Made by a program: the position numbers and the translations under genes | Assembly (NCBI GenBank): GCA_946406115.1 | Contig: OX291557.1 | Location: 2,140,501-2,204,500 of the forward strand | Source of the DNA: Apoda limacodes | Lineage: Eukaryota; Arthropoda; Insecta; Lepidoptera; Limacodidae | Direction of reading: 5' to 3' | Length of the DNA: 64,000 nt | Part shown: piece after piece, positions 1 through 10,178 of the stretch | Position numbering within the stretch: position 1 is the first letter of the stretch | How the letters are laid out: each line of letters starts with the position of its first letter | The notes under the pieces: generated by a model | Database searches by the model: none | The model's input: the letters and a program-made list of their open reading frames with translations, nothing else | What the model was told of the DNA's origin: nothing

Positions 1-42
1 CCATGACGCGGGGATGCAGTGTCCCGTGCGGGGACAAGTAAA
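1..42 (-). CDS. LRP2: LRP2 exon, partial: continuation of the next LDLa
   Basis: Acceptor gcaaaccag followed by FTCPRTGHCIPASW, which continues KTCAYFQ from the previous exon in phase 0 to make a normal LDLa N-terminal half. The exon runs off the window edge, so its donor and the rest of the protein (further modules, transmembrane segment and cytoplasmic tail) are not visible. The intron between 43 and 177 is only 135 bp. Confidence 0.88.
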
Positions 43-177
43 CTGGTTTGCAACAAAACACAGATAAGTTAAATTTATGATATTAAATGATCAGCATGCA
101 TGTCAAAAATGCACCTTTTTATTAAAAAAAGCACATCTATCTTACATCCAATAATTTAGGAATCAAAATTTATTGAC

Positions 178-437
178 CTGGAAATAAGCACAAGTCTTCT
201 CAGCACAGTGTGGTCCTTCGTCAGAGTTGTCCCCACAGTCATTCTCGGAGTCACATTTCCAGGTGTTGGGCACGCAGCGTCCGTTGTCGCACTGGAACTG
301 TGAGGCGCTGCAGGTCACATTCACGCAGCCCGACTCGTCCGAGAAGTCACCGCAGTCGTTTTCTGAATCGCATTTGAAAGTAGCTGGGATGCAACGACCC
401 GACTTGCACATGAATTCCGACGCGCCACAAGTTGGTT
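178..437 (-). CDS. LRP2: LRP2 exon: two LDLa modules and start of a third
   Basis: Acceptor tttctag, donor CAG|GTCAAT; phase 1 in, phase 0 out; 260 bp. Two full modules: [16 protein letters not shown] to DFSDESGC, and [16 protein letters not shown] to DNSDEGPHC. Both have canonical calcium boxes (CDSENDCGD). The exon ends in KTCAYFQ, the first seven residues of a third module that continues in the exon at 1-42. The two modules are close paralogues at DNA level too, consistent with tandem duplication. Confidence 0.95.
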
Positions 438-1165
438 CTAGAAAAAGTATTATGTATAATTTCGTGACGGCTAACTGAATAATAAGAGAAAAATTAAATG
501 AAAATCAAAGAACTACAAAAAAATTACGTCTTACTTAATAACAGAGAGCGAAAGAAGGTAAAAATATAATTATACATAAATTACTTCTTTCTTAATAACA
601 GAGAGCGAAAAAATATAAATGTATAATTATAAGTAAATTGTATTTATTTAATTTAGACAAAAGATCTTTATTATTATTAGTAAGTACTTCTTAAGAACTA
701 TGTTATACAATGTTAGTAGTACGATTCATACACAATTAATTTTAATTTTATTTAAGAAAGCAGACGAGCCGATGCATTAATTCCACTAAGGCATGTTTGA
801 ACAGTAGGTCTCAAACTGCGATTTCTAGAGTTTTTCCAAAAGTCTGAAATTATTTTTATTGTGGTGGGAGTCAAGAATATCAATCGTTTTCTGCTCTGTA
901 AACATGCCTGTTCCATCCCACCACTGAAACATGCTTGTTCCATCCCACCACAGAAACATGCCTGTTCCATCCCACCACAGGTTGCTTTTGATTTTTTACA
1001 TTCTGTACATTTTTTTAAAATTATAGTACTAACTAGACAACCACTACAATACAAATACGACTACACACACATATAATTTATTTAGTTGTTAAATAACTTA
1101 TTCTACATCTAATTATAAAATGCGTTTAGGAAAATAAATCTCAACTTAATTAAAGATTAACTTAC
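438..1165. other. LRP2 intron with two short tandem repeats
   Basis: AT-rich intron of 728 bp. At about 521-645 a unit of about 62 bp containing taataacagagagcgaaa occurs twice in tandem. At 900-980 a 27-bp unit (aaacatgcctgttccatccc plus caccacag) occurs three times with two or three differences. No coding signal. Confidence 0.8.
900..980. repeat. 27-bp minisatellite, 3 copies
   Basis: Three head-to-tail copies of a 27-bp unit starting aaacatg and ending ccaccacag or ccaccactg. Differences are single bases. The length is a multiple of three, so both strands stay open here by chance. Confidence 0.9.
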
Positions 1166-2774
1166 TTGTGCAGTTTTGTTGTTCCTCGTCACTGTTATCC
1201 AAGCAGTCATCGTCTCCGTCGCACACCCAGCTCTTTGGTATACATCTCTGATTGTTGCAAGTGAAATCCCAAGAATTAGGACAAGCCTGGGCCGGGGGCT
1301 CAGAGTTGGGATCAGGAATACAACTTGTACTATCTGAAGCTAATTTCTCTCCGTACGGACAACCACACTTGACTGTTAATAGTTCTGTAGTATTTCTCGG
1401 TACCGCAAAGCAAAGCTTTTGACAGTTTCCGTTATTTCTCGAACAGGGCTGATTAGGATCTATGTGCTGGATTTTTTCACTATAGACTTTAACTCCGTAC
1501 AGTCTGTTTGTTTGCGGTTCTCTGACCATTATATCTTCTTGTTCGCCAGTTGTTTTGTGTAATCTTATTATAGCATCTAATCTCCAATCAGTTATGTACA
1601 TAAACTCTTTGTATATGACAATAGAAAATGGATGTCTAATTAATCTAGAGTTGACAGTCTTTACGTCGGTACCATCTAATTTGGAATGTTGTACATGGTC
1701 TAACAAGGCGTCGCACCAATACAGCCTGTCAGCATCGAAATCTATGGAAAGACCGTTAGGCCAACCTAACGTGACACCACCAAAAACTAAAAGACCAGTT
1801 CCATCAGTGTTGGCTCTGCTTATATTTGCTGGACGATCCCATTCAGAAAAGAAAATAAAACCTTTGTTGGGATGGACCACTATAGCTCGAGGTCTTTTTA
1901 GATCCTTTAAGAGTGTTCTCTTGTGTGTGACGTTTCTTGTTGACAATACATTTAAAGTTCCTTTTCTTGAGTCAATATAATACAAGTTCTTTGAAGCCCA
2001 GTCCACGGCAAGACCTTCCACACCTTCATTTTGTGAAGCTAAAACGATTTCTTTTGTCGTTCCATTCCTATGGACTCTATATATCACATCTTGTAATACG
2101 TCTGAATAATAAATGTATTCGTCTCGGGCATCGAAATCCAATCCTACAAATCTGGCTCTTCTAGATACTACAGGCAAAATGGCATCACTGAAACCCTCTA
2201 TGACGGGGTCCAAAACTTTTCCCTTTATAAATCTCTGTTGAGAATACATAAGGAACTCACTAACCAGATCACAATTTCTTAAATCAGTCTCTAATTTATA
2301 TCCAATATTACAGGCACAACGGTAACCCAGTCCGCCATTTTGCAATGCTGTCACAATGCACATTTGCGCGCAACCTCCATTATTGTTGCCACAAGGATTG
2401 TTTACCGAAGTCTGCTTTAATGAATGTATCACAGTTATAGCTTTGGGATCTCTAACATCTTTCATCTTAAATATAGCTTGTATGCTAGTAGAACCTTCGT
2501 ATTTGTTTACAGAACTGATCCCCTGTTTGGTTCCGTCAGACCAGTAGACTCTGTCTTCAAAAAGCGCTAATCTAGAAGGACTGGGCACCTGCTGGCCCCT
2601 TAAAACTAAAAATCTATGATTTCCATCGTAGTCAACAGATTCTATATAATCTAAAAGAGAGTCACACCAGAAGACTCTTCGTGCAATGATGTCCACAGTA
2701 ATACCCGAAGCTTTGTAAGCTGCTTCAGACACAATTGATAATACGTGTGTGCCGTCCATGTTTGCGCGTATAAT
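1166..2774 (-). CDS. LRP2: LRP2 large exon: end of propeller 1, EGF, propeller 2, EGF, LDLa
   Basis: Uninterrupted 1,609-bp exon, acceptor tttacag, donor A|GTAAGT, phase 0 in and phase 1 out. Order: last blades of propeller 1 ([20 protein letters not shown]); EGF ([14 protein letters not shown] ... CACNIGYKL); six-bladed propeller 2 with motif variants YYSD, YYID, FFSE, YWCD and ITDW, and the blade signature [23 protein letters not shown] ([14 protein letters not shown] ... [11 protein letters not shown]); then the first LDLa of cluster two ([25 protein letters not shown]). The propeller-2 and following EGF text is the strongest evidence for LRP2 rather than LRP1. Confidence 0.95.
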
Positions 2775-2940
2775 CTGTAAAAAACAATGTATTGTATTGT
2801 GGACTGATTAAGTGGATTCTAAACTAATGCTTTGCACGAATAATGTATATGCTCGCAAATAGTCCCAAATACATCCTGCTGGAAATCCATAAAATATACC
2901 ATTTCCGAGTAAAAAACAAAATTTCTAGGAATGATCTTAC

Positions 2941-3210
2941 CTGACTACTGTCTGCGACGAACATATATCCAAGAGTGGGATCTAGCGCCAGATCAGCAGG
3001 GTTGGTAAGGTTAGACCCTAGTACGACAGCATGCCACCGTCCATCTAATTCAAAGACATCGATCTTTTGTCCAACAGCGTCGGCGACGTACAATTTATCT
3101 CCGACCCAGTCGACGGCTACCGCCACGGGAGCCCAGGATCCTGCCACGGATATGTCGTTGCCGATATAGCTTGTCACTCCTGCCGGGATGCTCAGCTGCT
3201 GTGAGTGGAT
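2941..3210 (-). CDS. LRP2: LRP2 exon: propeller 1, middle blades
   Basis: Exactly 90 codons, phase 0 at both ends, acceptor atatgcag and donor CAG|GTAAGA. Two LY-type blade repeats are visible: [14 protein letters not shown] followed by KIDVFELDG, and [14 protein letters not shown]. The YWTD motif has become YVAD/FVAD here, a common relaxation in these propellers. The upstream intron (3211-3781) is mostly minisatellite. Confidence 0.92.
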
Positions 3211-3326
3211 CTGCATATGGTTAATTCAGTTTTAGATATTTTTTCTATAGCATACTTCAAGAGAATAATTGATATTTGTCTGTAAAAATACAGAATTATT
3301 TTAAATTAGGGATACAGATCTTAAAA

Positions 3327-3698
3327 ATGACATTTTATAGTAAGAGTAGAGTTGTTAAAAACTGATATTTAGAGTAAGAGTAGAGATTTTACAGATTGAT
3401 ATTTAAGAGTAAAGTCTTACAGACTGGCATTTGAGAGTAAGAGTATAGAGATCTTACAGACTAACGTTTAGAGTAAGAGTAGAGATCTTACAGACTGACG
3501 TTTAGAATAAGAGCAGAAATGTTACAGACTGATATTTTAGAGTAAGAGTAGAGATCTTACATACTGACATTTTAGAGTAAGAATAATGATCTTACAGAAT
3601 GGCGTTAAGTGTAAGAGTAGATATGTTACAGACTGATATTTTAGAGTAAAAGTAGAGATCATTTAGACTGATATTTTAGATTAAGAGTAGAGATGTCT
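3327..3698. repeat. About 34-bp minisatellite, about 11 degenerate copies
   Basis: Degenerate tandem array with a unit like tgatattttagagtaagagt followed by agagatcttacagac. Unit length drifts between about 28 and 37 bp. It fills two thirds of the 571-bp LRP2 intron 3211-3781. Confidence 0.88.
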
Positions 3699-3781
3699 CA
3701 TCCCAACAGTTGCGGCTATCTGATATCCTGTTTTAAGGTGGCTTGACTACTTAGTTGACTTGACTTGGCTTGACTACTCAC

Positions 3782-4008
3782 CTTCCTAGTTTTAAGATCT
3801 GACCAAAACAGCAGGTTCTTCTTGTAGTGGTAGTCGAGTCCAGCGGCGTTGGTCGCGTTGGCGAGCGGGACCGAGGTGCGCCCGTGCATCTCCATGCGCA
3901 GCACGCCACGCTCGTGGGCCAGCGCTAGGGCCGGCGCCGCCGCAGGCCCCGCCACGCAGCGTCGACCCTCCGTCAGCGTGTACCCGGGGGCGCACGCACA
4001 ACGATATG
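3782..4008 (-). CDS. LRP2: LRP2 exon: end of calcium-binding EGF and start of propeller 1
   Basis: Acceptor ttgttag, donor AAG|GTGAGT. It completes the EGF module with SYRCACAPGYTL...RRCVAG, then runs into an alanine-rich linker and the first strands of a YWTD beta-propeller (GLDYHYKKNLLFWSD, where FWSD is the YWTD-type motif). It starts phase 1 and ends phase 0. The exon is markedly GC-rich compared with the surrounding introns. Propellers of this type mediate acid-dependent ligand release in LDL-receptor relatives. Confidence 0.92.
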
Positions 4009-4086
4009 CTAACAAAATATAAAGTAAACAAAATATACAAAAAAAGGTCAGAGCAACATTACACAGGCACCGCGAGTAAGTAATAG

Positions 4087-4366
4087 TGTGAAGACTGTAT
4101 GTCTCTATGACAAACTCTTTCCTCTAATGATTGAGCATAGACAAGTTCGACATCTGACACTGAACGTTAGGTTTCCTAGCAACGCGTTGTTATATATTGT
4201 CACTCTTTTAGATATTTTACAATTGTAATCATTTACCAATTACTGTAATGTTATTTTACTAGCTACAAATAAAAAAGCAGTTCAGTTTATATCGTTTATT
4301 CTTGTAGTGTTGTGTTTAGATGGTAAATAATAAATCTACCACTCACACTTCCTCATCAATTATACG
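4087..4366 (+). repeat. 5' LTR of the copia element
   Basis: Starts tgtgaagactgtatgtc and ends near caattatacg. It differs from the 3' LTR by about a dozen substitutions and one indel of about 14 bp (extra sequence near 4127-4140), so the insertion is not recent. The end is set where the two copies stop matching. Confidence 0.88.
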
Positions 4367-4419
4367 AAAATTTTAAATGGTAGCAGAGCGTAAATAAAAA
4401 AACTACAAGAAAATCAAAT

Positions 4420-4670
4420 ATGTCGAAGATACGTATTGAACCTTTAACTAAGGTCAACTACGACACTCGGGCAATACAAGCTGAGACTGTGCTAGTGAAA
4501 GCAAAATCTTTGGAAATATGTGCAGAGTGCCCCAAGTGCTACTGCAAGTGCTGAAGACATCGAAGGAGACAAACAAGCTAAGTCTACACTTATCCTTATA
4601 ATCGTTCCACCGGAACTGAAGCAAATTGCAAAACAGCAAAAGAAATTTGGGACAAGCTAAGAGAAGTTTA
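4420..4670 (+). pseudogene. Copia Gag N-terminal remnant
   Basis: Starts with an ATG and reads MSKIRIEPLTKVNYDTR..., like the start of copia-type Gag proteins (xIxxLTxxNYDxW). A frame shift follows, then LILIIVPPELKQIA, a conserved Gag helix region. It is broken by stops and then jumps straight to integrase sequence, so the central part of the element has been deleted. Confidence 0.75.
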
Positions 4671-4839
4671 TGTAAGTAAAGGTCCAGCTAAACGAGAAGG
4701 GAACAACGTACGAGTACACCTGAACAGGTGTCCAGCTCATATAAGCGTCACTTCTTAAACAGCTCATACTCACTAAACGAGAAGAGAACAAAGTGCGAGT
4801 ACACCAAAACAGGTTTATGGACACAAACACTTCAAAAAA

Positions 4840-5300
4840 ACTCACATAAAATTTGCACAGAATACATAAACAAAGAATTTCAAAACCATCTAAAGACAAA
4901 CGGGATTGCACAACGTTTATCGGCATCCTACACGCCATATCAAAACGGTCTTGCAGAACGGAAGAATCGGACATTAGTGGAAAAAAACAAGAGCTATGCT
5001 TTGTAATTCCAAAGCCCCGATGCATCTATGGGCTGAAGCAAACAGAAGCATCAACAGCGCTATTGGAAATCAAACTCCATTCGAACGATGGGTACTAAGA
5101 AAGCCCTGCGTCAACCACTTACACCCGTTTGGATCTTAAGCCTTTGTTCTGACGAATGGTACCAAAGGACACAAATGCGCACCGAAAGCAACACCTTTTT
5201 TGTTTGTCGGTTATTCAGAAATCAGCAAAGCATACAAGATCTACATTCCAACTGAGCGCAAGACAGTCATCTCAAAAGATGTTAAAATACTGAAGATTTA
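4840..5300 (+). pseudogene. Copia integrase remnant
   Basis: In-frame piece NGIAQRLSASYTPYQNGLAE followed by RKNRTLVE is the conserved integrase core C-terminal region of copia elements (the glutamate in NGLAE-R-NRT belongs to the DDE set). Downstream PMHLWAEANR, FLFVGYSE and KAYKIY match the post-integrase region. Several frame changes; no functional ORF. Confidence 0.85.
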
Positions 5301-5359
5301 ACTTCTACGAAATAACTTCTACAAACATTCTCGTGACAATGACACAAGAGTAAGAGGGA

Positions 5360-6160
5360 CAAAGAAAGTCCATGTCGCTTTATACGTTGATAACGGACAC
5401 GTAGCCAGCAATAATATTGAGGCTGAAACTGAATTTATTAATGAGCTACAAAAGAGACTAAAGATCAGAACGTCACCTGCTAAATATTTCCTTGGAATGG
5501 AGATTAGCAAAGTGGATAATAAGATCACTCTCCTTCAAGCATCTTATACAACGAAACTCTTACAAAAATTCAACATGAGTAACTGCAAATCTGCACCGAC
5601 ACCTATTGTTAAAGAAAACATGGGAGGAGGAGAAGAATAAACACAAGCTGAATCAAGCTTTCCTTATAGGCAGGCCGTAGGTGCACTGACATACTTAGCA
5701 GTGGCCACAAGGCCTGATATTTCCTATGCTGTCGGAATGTCTGGCACTGTGTGCTTACTCGCTGGAGCTGCTATTAGCTGGAGATCGCAACGTCAAAGCG
5801 TTGTATCGATTTCATCAACCGAAGCAGAAACAATCGCAGCCAGTGAGGCTTCTCAAGAACTTATATGGCTAAACAGCCTACTTAAGGAACTGATGAAGTT
5901 GAACAAGCCTACACTCTACCTTGATAACTAGTCAGCAATAAAGCTCTCACAGAACCCTAAGTACGAGTACCACAAGCGTACGAAACACATAAAACTGAAG
6001 CATTTCTTCGTCAGAGAATGTGTAGCTAACGGAGAACATGAAGTGAAGCAAGTGTCCTCAGAGCTACAGCTAGCTGACATGCTGATCAAACCACTCTACG
6101 GACCCAGACTACAAGATTTGAGCAAAAGAGTTGGTCTCAACAGAATCTCTCGATCCTGAA
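5360..6160 (+). pseudogene. Copia RT C-terminal and RNase H remnant
   Basis: Reads HVALYVDNGHVAS, where the catalytic YVDD of copia RT has become YVDN. Then come YFLGMEI, PYRQAVGALTYLAVATRPD and the RNase H region SWRSQRQSVVSISSTEAE, with LADMLIKPL at the end. One in-frame stop follows LYLDN and another is near 5638. The loss of the second aspartate plus the stops make it inactive. Confidence 0.88.
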
Positions 6161-6174
6161 AAAAGTTGGGAGGA

Positions 6175-6440
6175 TGTGAAGACTGTATGTCTCTATGACA
6201 AACTCTTTCCTCTAATAAGTTTGACATCTGACACTGAACGTTGGGTTTCCTAACAACTTGTTGTTATATATTGTCACTCTTTTAGATATTTTACAATTGT
6301 AATCATTTACCAATTATTGTAATGTTTTTTTACTAGCTACAAATAAAACAGCAGTTCAGTTTATAACGTTTATTCTTGTAGTGTTGTGTTTAGATGGTAA
6401 ATAATAAATCTACCACTCACACTTCCATATCAATTATACG
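6175..6440 (+). repeat. 3' LTR of the copia element
   Basis: Begins tgtgaagactgtatgtc directly after the polypurine tract aaaagttgggagga (6161-6174) and ends near caattatacg. Its start is the better-defined of the two LTR boundaries because of the tract. Confidence 0.88.
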
Positions 6441-6663
6441 CTTTGAAAATAGGTGTACAGATCGCTCAAGTAATCAATTTGAACGACGGAACTTTGGCGT
6501 TCTGCTAACTGCCTGGAGCGTTCGTAGCTGCTCAAGCGGTCTCGGTGAGCAAAGGATCGTAGCTCGATAAACATTTGCAACTTAAGGCTTAAGGTCTTTT
6601 CTGCTTCAAGCTGCCCGTGTATGGCCGCCCTTTAGTTAGTTAATATAACATAGGTGTACTAAC

Positions 6664-6840
6664 ATCCAGGCGTGTTGACACAGAGCTGGTGACAGAATCC
6701 CCACTCGCTGCACTCGTTCCTGTCGACACAGGTCCGGTTGTCGTTGCTAAGAGTAAGTCCGGCCGCACACGCGCAAGCACCGCCTGCTGGTGACGCCACG
6801 CACTTGTACTCGCACCCAAGCGCCGGACACGAATTTGTTG
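6664..6840 (-). CDS. LRP2: LRP2 exon: EGF-like module and start of calcium-binding EGF
   Basis: 177 bp, acceptor tgcccag, donor T|GTTAGT, phase 1 on both sides. An EGF-like module ([11 protein letters not shown] ... [10 protein letters not shown] ... TCV) is followed by [19 protein letters not shown], the typical start of a calcium-binding EGF module (D-x-N/D-E-C). The last residues, NTPG plus a split serine codon, are completed by the next exon 2.65 kb away, across an intron that holds the copia element. Confidence 0.92.
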
Positions 6841-7662
6841 CTGGGCAGAAAACAGATTTATGTAAAAAAAGAAGTGCAAGTTGGACATCGATGTGCGACA
6901 TCGAGGGATCTTGTTAAATACTTACTTAAAAGCTGTTGATTCTGTACGTTTGTTTATACGTACGCTTTATACGTACGCTACGCCGAATAATTAATTATTC
7001 TACATGTTTTTTAAGACAATAGATCTTTGATAGGTTAACCTGTAATCTACAAGTAAAGAACTATGATTACAGTTATATGATTTAGAAAGTTTGTACCTAC
7101 GACACATATGTCAAAGGAAGTGTAGCGGCGATGGGCTTACCACCTGTCACACAGGACTTGGCTGGTTAGTGAAACGTGGTGTGGGTGTGTGCAATCCAGC
7201 CACTGGTTAACCCTTTCAGGGAATAAAAACCGTAACGTTATATACAATACATACTAATATTACAAATGAAACAGTGTATTTGTACGTACATATATGTAGT
7301 CCTTCTTTCCTGTCAGTCGTGACTTGACGTAACGTTACGGAGCGACAAACTTACCGTAATCAACTACCTACCGTCAAAGAATATCAAAGATGATAAAATG
7401 TACCGTTATCCACAGAGTAAGGTAGTTTTATCCTCTCATAAATAATAATGGAACAACTATTTAATTTAATTTTATTTAAATAAAAATAAAAGTAGGTATA
7501 TGACACGACTCTTATATTTATATTCAATATTATCTAGTAGGTCCTAATAATTGAAGCATTGCCGTTATTGTTGGGAAGCCGGTTTTGTTGGCACTATCAA
7601 AACGGGACGCCAACTATGTTTACGATCGTTAAATCTTTTATAGAAAAAGAAACACTACTCAC
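6841..7662. other. LRP2 intron, no gene
   Basis: AT-rich. Contains around 7187-7240 a stretch (gggaataaaaaccgt then acgttatata) that recurs almost unchanged at about 8410-8440, on the far side of the next exon. Nothing else recognised. Confidence 0.6.
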
Positions 7663-7917
7663 AGCAAGCCATTTCTTCATCAGAATTATCCTCACAGTCC
7701 TTTTTTCCATCGCAGAGCTGACTCTTCATAATGCACTTGTGTGAACCTCCGGGGCCGCCTTTGGGGCAAAGGTACTTATTATCTGGACACGCTATGGCCG
7801 TACAGTTAGCTTCATCAGACCCATCCGCGCAGTCTTTGTACCCATCGCAGTGGTATGCGACGGGAATGCATAGCGCGTTACTGCAGCGGAACTGTCCAAT
7901 ATGACACGGTGGGAAAC
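7663..7917 (-). CDS. LRP2: LRP2 exon: two LDLa modules
   Basis: 255 bp, phase 1 at both ends, acceptor cccctag and donor T|GTGAGT. The first module runs from [10 protein letters not shown] through [14 protein letters not shown] to DGSDEANC. The second runs from [14 protein letters not shown] through [15 protein letters not shown] to DNSDEEMAC. These are the fifth and sixth modules seen in the first ligand-binding cluster. The next exon switches to EGF modules, so this exon closes the cluster. Confidence 0.93.
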
Positions 7918-8022
7918 CTAGGGGAAAAATATAAGGATTGGGGTCAAATTTATAACATACAACATAAAAACCATGACGTTGTTCATACAAGGTCTAAAGT
8001 TATTATTAAAAAGAAGCTGTTC

Positions 8023-8390
8023 GCCACATTATGACGAGGGTATGAGTGACGAGGCTGTCTGTCACATTATGACGTGGGTATGTGTGACAAGGCTGTCTGC
8101 CACATTATGACGTGGGTATGTGTGACAAGGCTGTCTGCCACATTATGACGTGGGTTTTTGTGACAAGGCTGTCGGCCACATTATGACGTAGGTATGAGTG
8201 ACAAGGCTGTCCGCCACATTATGACGTGGGTATGTGTGACAAGGCTGTCGGCCACATTATGACGTGGGTATGTGTGACAAGGCTGTCGGCCACATTATGA
8301 CGTGGGTACGTGTGACAAGGGTGTCGGCTACATTATGACGTGGGTATGAGTGACAAGGCTGTCTGCCACATTATGACGTGGGTATGTTTT
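8023..8390. repeat. 38-bp minisatellite, 9 full copies plus a partial
   Basis: Very regular head-to-tail array. The unit is gccacattatgacgtgggta then tgtgtgacaaggctgtct. Units start at 8023, 8061, 8099, 8137, 8175, 8213, 8251, 8289 and 8327, with a partial at 8365. Copies differ at only a few positions. Lies in the LRP2 intron 7918-9087. Confidence 0.95.
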
Positions 8391-8461
8391 CAACCACAGG
8401 TTAATTCCTTCGGGGAATAAAAACCGTGACGTTATATATAACAAATACACAGAGTTAGGCA

Positions 8462-8835
8462 ACTAAAATAACTAAAAAGAAATATTTGGTAAAAGGAAGC
8501 GTAACTGCAAGTGCAGGTTTTGTTAAACCACTAAGTTGGCAAACAAGCTTGCGGTCCGCCTGATGATAAGCGGTCACCGCAGCCTGTTGCCGACCCTCCA
8601 AAAATCTAAAAACTTGTTTCTTGAAGAACTTCACACTGTAGCCCGTAGAGAAAACCTTGGCGGGGAGCTCATTCCAAAACCTAAGCGTTCGCGGGAGGAA
8701 GTTTCTCTGAAACCGCACTATACGTGACCATTTAGGTTCTAAGGTGTGAGGATGAATACCGATGACGAGCGGTGCGATGGTAGAAATGTTAACTATCAAT
8801 TTTATAGAACTAGCTTTATAACTTACGGCAAGCAC
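8462..8835 (-). pseudogene. LINE fragment, C-terminus and tail (minus strand)
   Basis: Minus-strand reading HTLEPKWSRIVRFQRNFLPR and WNELPAKVF corresponds to the last 70 or so codons of the intact LINE at 23256-26219. It is followed by the noncoding tail with GGCAAACAAGC-type sequence (shown reversed as gcaaacaagcttgcgg). 5'-truncated dead copy inside an LRP2 intron. Confidence 0.85.
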
Positions 8836-9087
8836 ACATTTAGTGACTTGTCACAACGAAAGCACAAAAATTGTCATAATCAACACGTGTTTGCACATTT
8901 TGTGGCTATTAAATAGGCGGAATTTTATAGATTAAAATGAAAAAAGAGAATATCAAAGCTCAGAGACTGTCATCTTTAAGGCCGCGTACACTTCTTTGCG
9001 TCAACGGAAATGGCACGCCTGATTTTCAGTCAAAATCGCAGAGTTACTATATCAAGGTGGTTCATTAGAGAAGATATATGTAGTTAC

Positions 9088-9260
9088 TGCAGTGCGCCTC
9101 GTCCGAGTTGTCCCCGCAGTCGTCCTTGTGGTCGCACTTGGCGGATGCCTCGATGCACTTGTCGCCGCGCGCGCACCGGAACTGGTCCAGCCGACAAGCG
9201 ACCCCACTGGCCCCTCCCGGACAATCTGCTTCGTCCTTTCCCGTCCTACAGTCTAAGTAT
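9088..9260 (-). CDS. LRP2: LRP2 exon: end of one LDLa and a complete next LDLa
   Basis: Begins after acceptor tttccag with one base completing a glycine codon, then [13 protein letters not shown] finishes the module begun in 10179-10287. A second module follows: [16 protein letters not shown], then [18 protein letters not shown]. Calcium-box acids are present. Donor is A|GTAACT, phase 1. Both halves of the split module have the right spacing only when these two exons are joined, which supports the splice model. Confidence 0.9.
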
Positions 9261-9328
9261 CTGGAAACAATTTAAAATAAAATTATGATTTATATGGAAC
9301 ATTGTCCTGTAAAATGTCATCATAATCG

Positions 9329-9647
9329 ATAGTTCGGCCCCATATGGAGCACTGGTGCCATCTCTGGGCGGGTGCACCCGGATACCAGCTTAGCCCTTTT
9401 GACTCAGTTCAACGACGGACTGTGAGAACTGTCAACGATCCCAAATTCACTTGCCGTATCGAAACCTTAAGTCAGAGGAGAGATTTTGCCTCTCTATGTG
9501 TTCTACCGCTTGTACATACAATGGGATGTGTTCTGAGGAATTGTTCAAAATGATGCCCACGGCTACTTTCTACCATCGCACCGCACGCCATCGGCAGAGA
9601 ATTCATCCTCACACCTTAGAACCTAAATGGTCACGTACAGTGCGGCT
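9329..9647 (+). pseudogene. LINE fragment, plus strand, 5' and 3' truncated
   Basis: Matches the intact LINE from about 25735: cggccccatatggagcactg, then ggtgcacccggataccagct, and protein pieces EELFKMMPTATFYHRTA and HTLEPKWSRTVR. At 9647 it stops abruptly, joining a different interspersed repeat in the opposite orientation. Frame is broken. Confidence 0.88.
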
Positions 9648-9990
9648 GTCTAACAGTTGTTTCACAGAAGATGTATTTCTGTTGCCGCTATAACAAAAAA
9701 TACTAAAAAAACAGAATAAAATAAATATTTAAAGGGACTCCCATACAAAACGTGATTTTTTTTGCTCGATATTTATAACGGCAACAGGGACACGCTCGAA
9801 ATATTCACAGAATAGTTAGTAGTATTATATTCAGTTAAAAATAAAGAATTATATTAAAATAAAACAAATATTTAAAGGGGGTTCCAAGACAACAAATTTG
9901 ATTTTTTTGCCGTTTTTACAGATGGTACGGAACCTTTCGTGCGCGAGTCCGTCTCGCACTTGGCCGATTTTTATTCACGTCACAATACCA
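9648..9990 (-). repeat. Interspersed GTGCGAG/GGTTCCGTACC repeat, about two nested copies
   Basis: On the minus strand the end near 9985 gives the characteristic head (ggccaagtgcgagacggact then tacc). Internal parts (tttaaataattgttttatt-like and gttgccgctataa reversed) occur twice, at 9650-9780 and 9780-9960. The same family is seen in a nearly complete plus-strand copy at 19775-20064. No coding capacity seen. Confidence 0.7.
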
Positions 9991-10178
9991 ACCGAACACG
10001 TGACACGTTTCGGCGCCCTAAGTTCATTTAGAAGCCATGTGCGTAGCATCAAAGTTAACCCTCTTGACTCTACTACTCTCGTCTCTCAGACACGCCACCC
10101 CGAAGCCGGCGCTAAGAAACTTCAAAAAATAGTTGTACATATTCTCCAATACAAGTACTCGAGCATTAGTGGACTGAC

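Larger units (their letters stand above)
4087..6440 (+). mobile_element. Decayed Ty1/copia LTR retrotransposon, antisense to LRP2
   Basis: Two direct repeats of 280 and 266 bp bracket remnants of copia-type protein in the order Gag, integrase, RT, RNase H. A primer-binding site lies just after the left repeat (tggtagcagagcg, 4378-4390, matching the initiator-methionine tRNA type used by copia elements). A purine-rich tract (aaaagttgggagga) lies just before the right repeat. Most of Gag, protease and the RT core are deleted, and the rest has stops and frameshifts. No target-site duplication was recognised. It sits in the LRP2 intron 4009-6663. Confidence 0.9.

Noticed and set aside
1146..3216. 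LRP1 as the identity of the host gene
   Set aside because: At least six LDLa modules precede the first EGF pair, and the propeller-2/EGF text recalls LRP2; LRP1 remains possible until aligned, but is less likely.
4009..6663. Copia protein pieces as an expressed host-domesticated gene
   Set aside because: Frameshifts, stops and a missing RT core; the LTRs show it is a plain decayed element.
8023..8390. 38-bp array as a CRISPR-like array
   Set aside because: Whole units repeat with no variable spacers.
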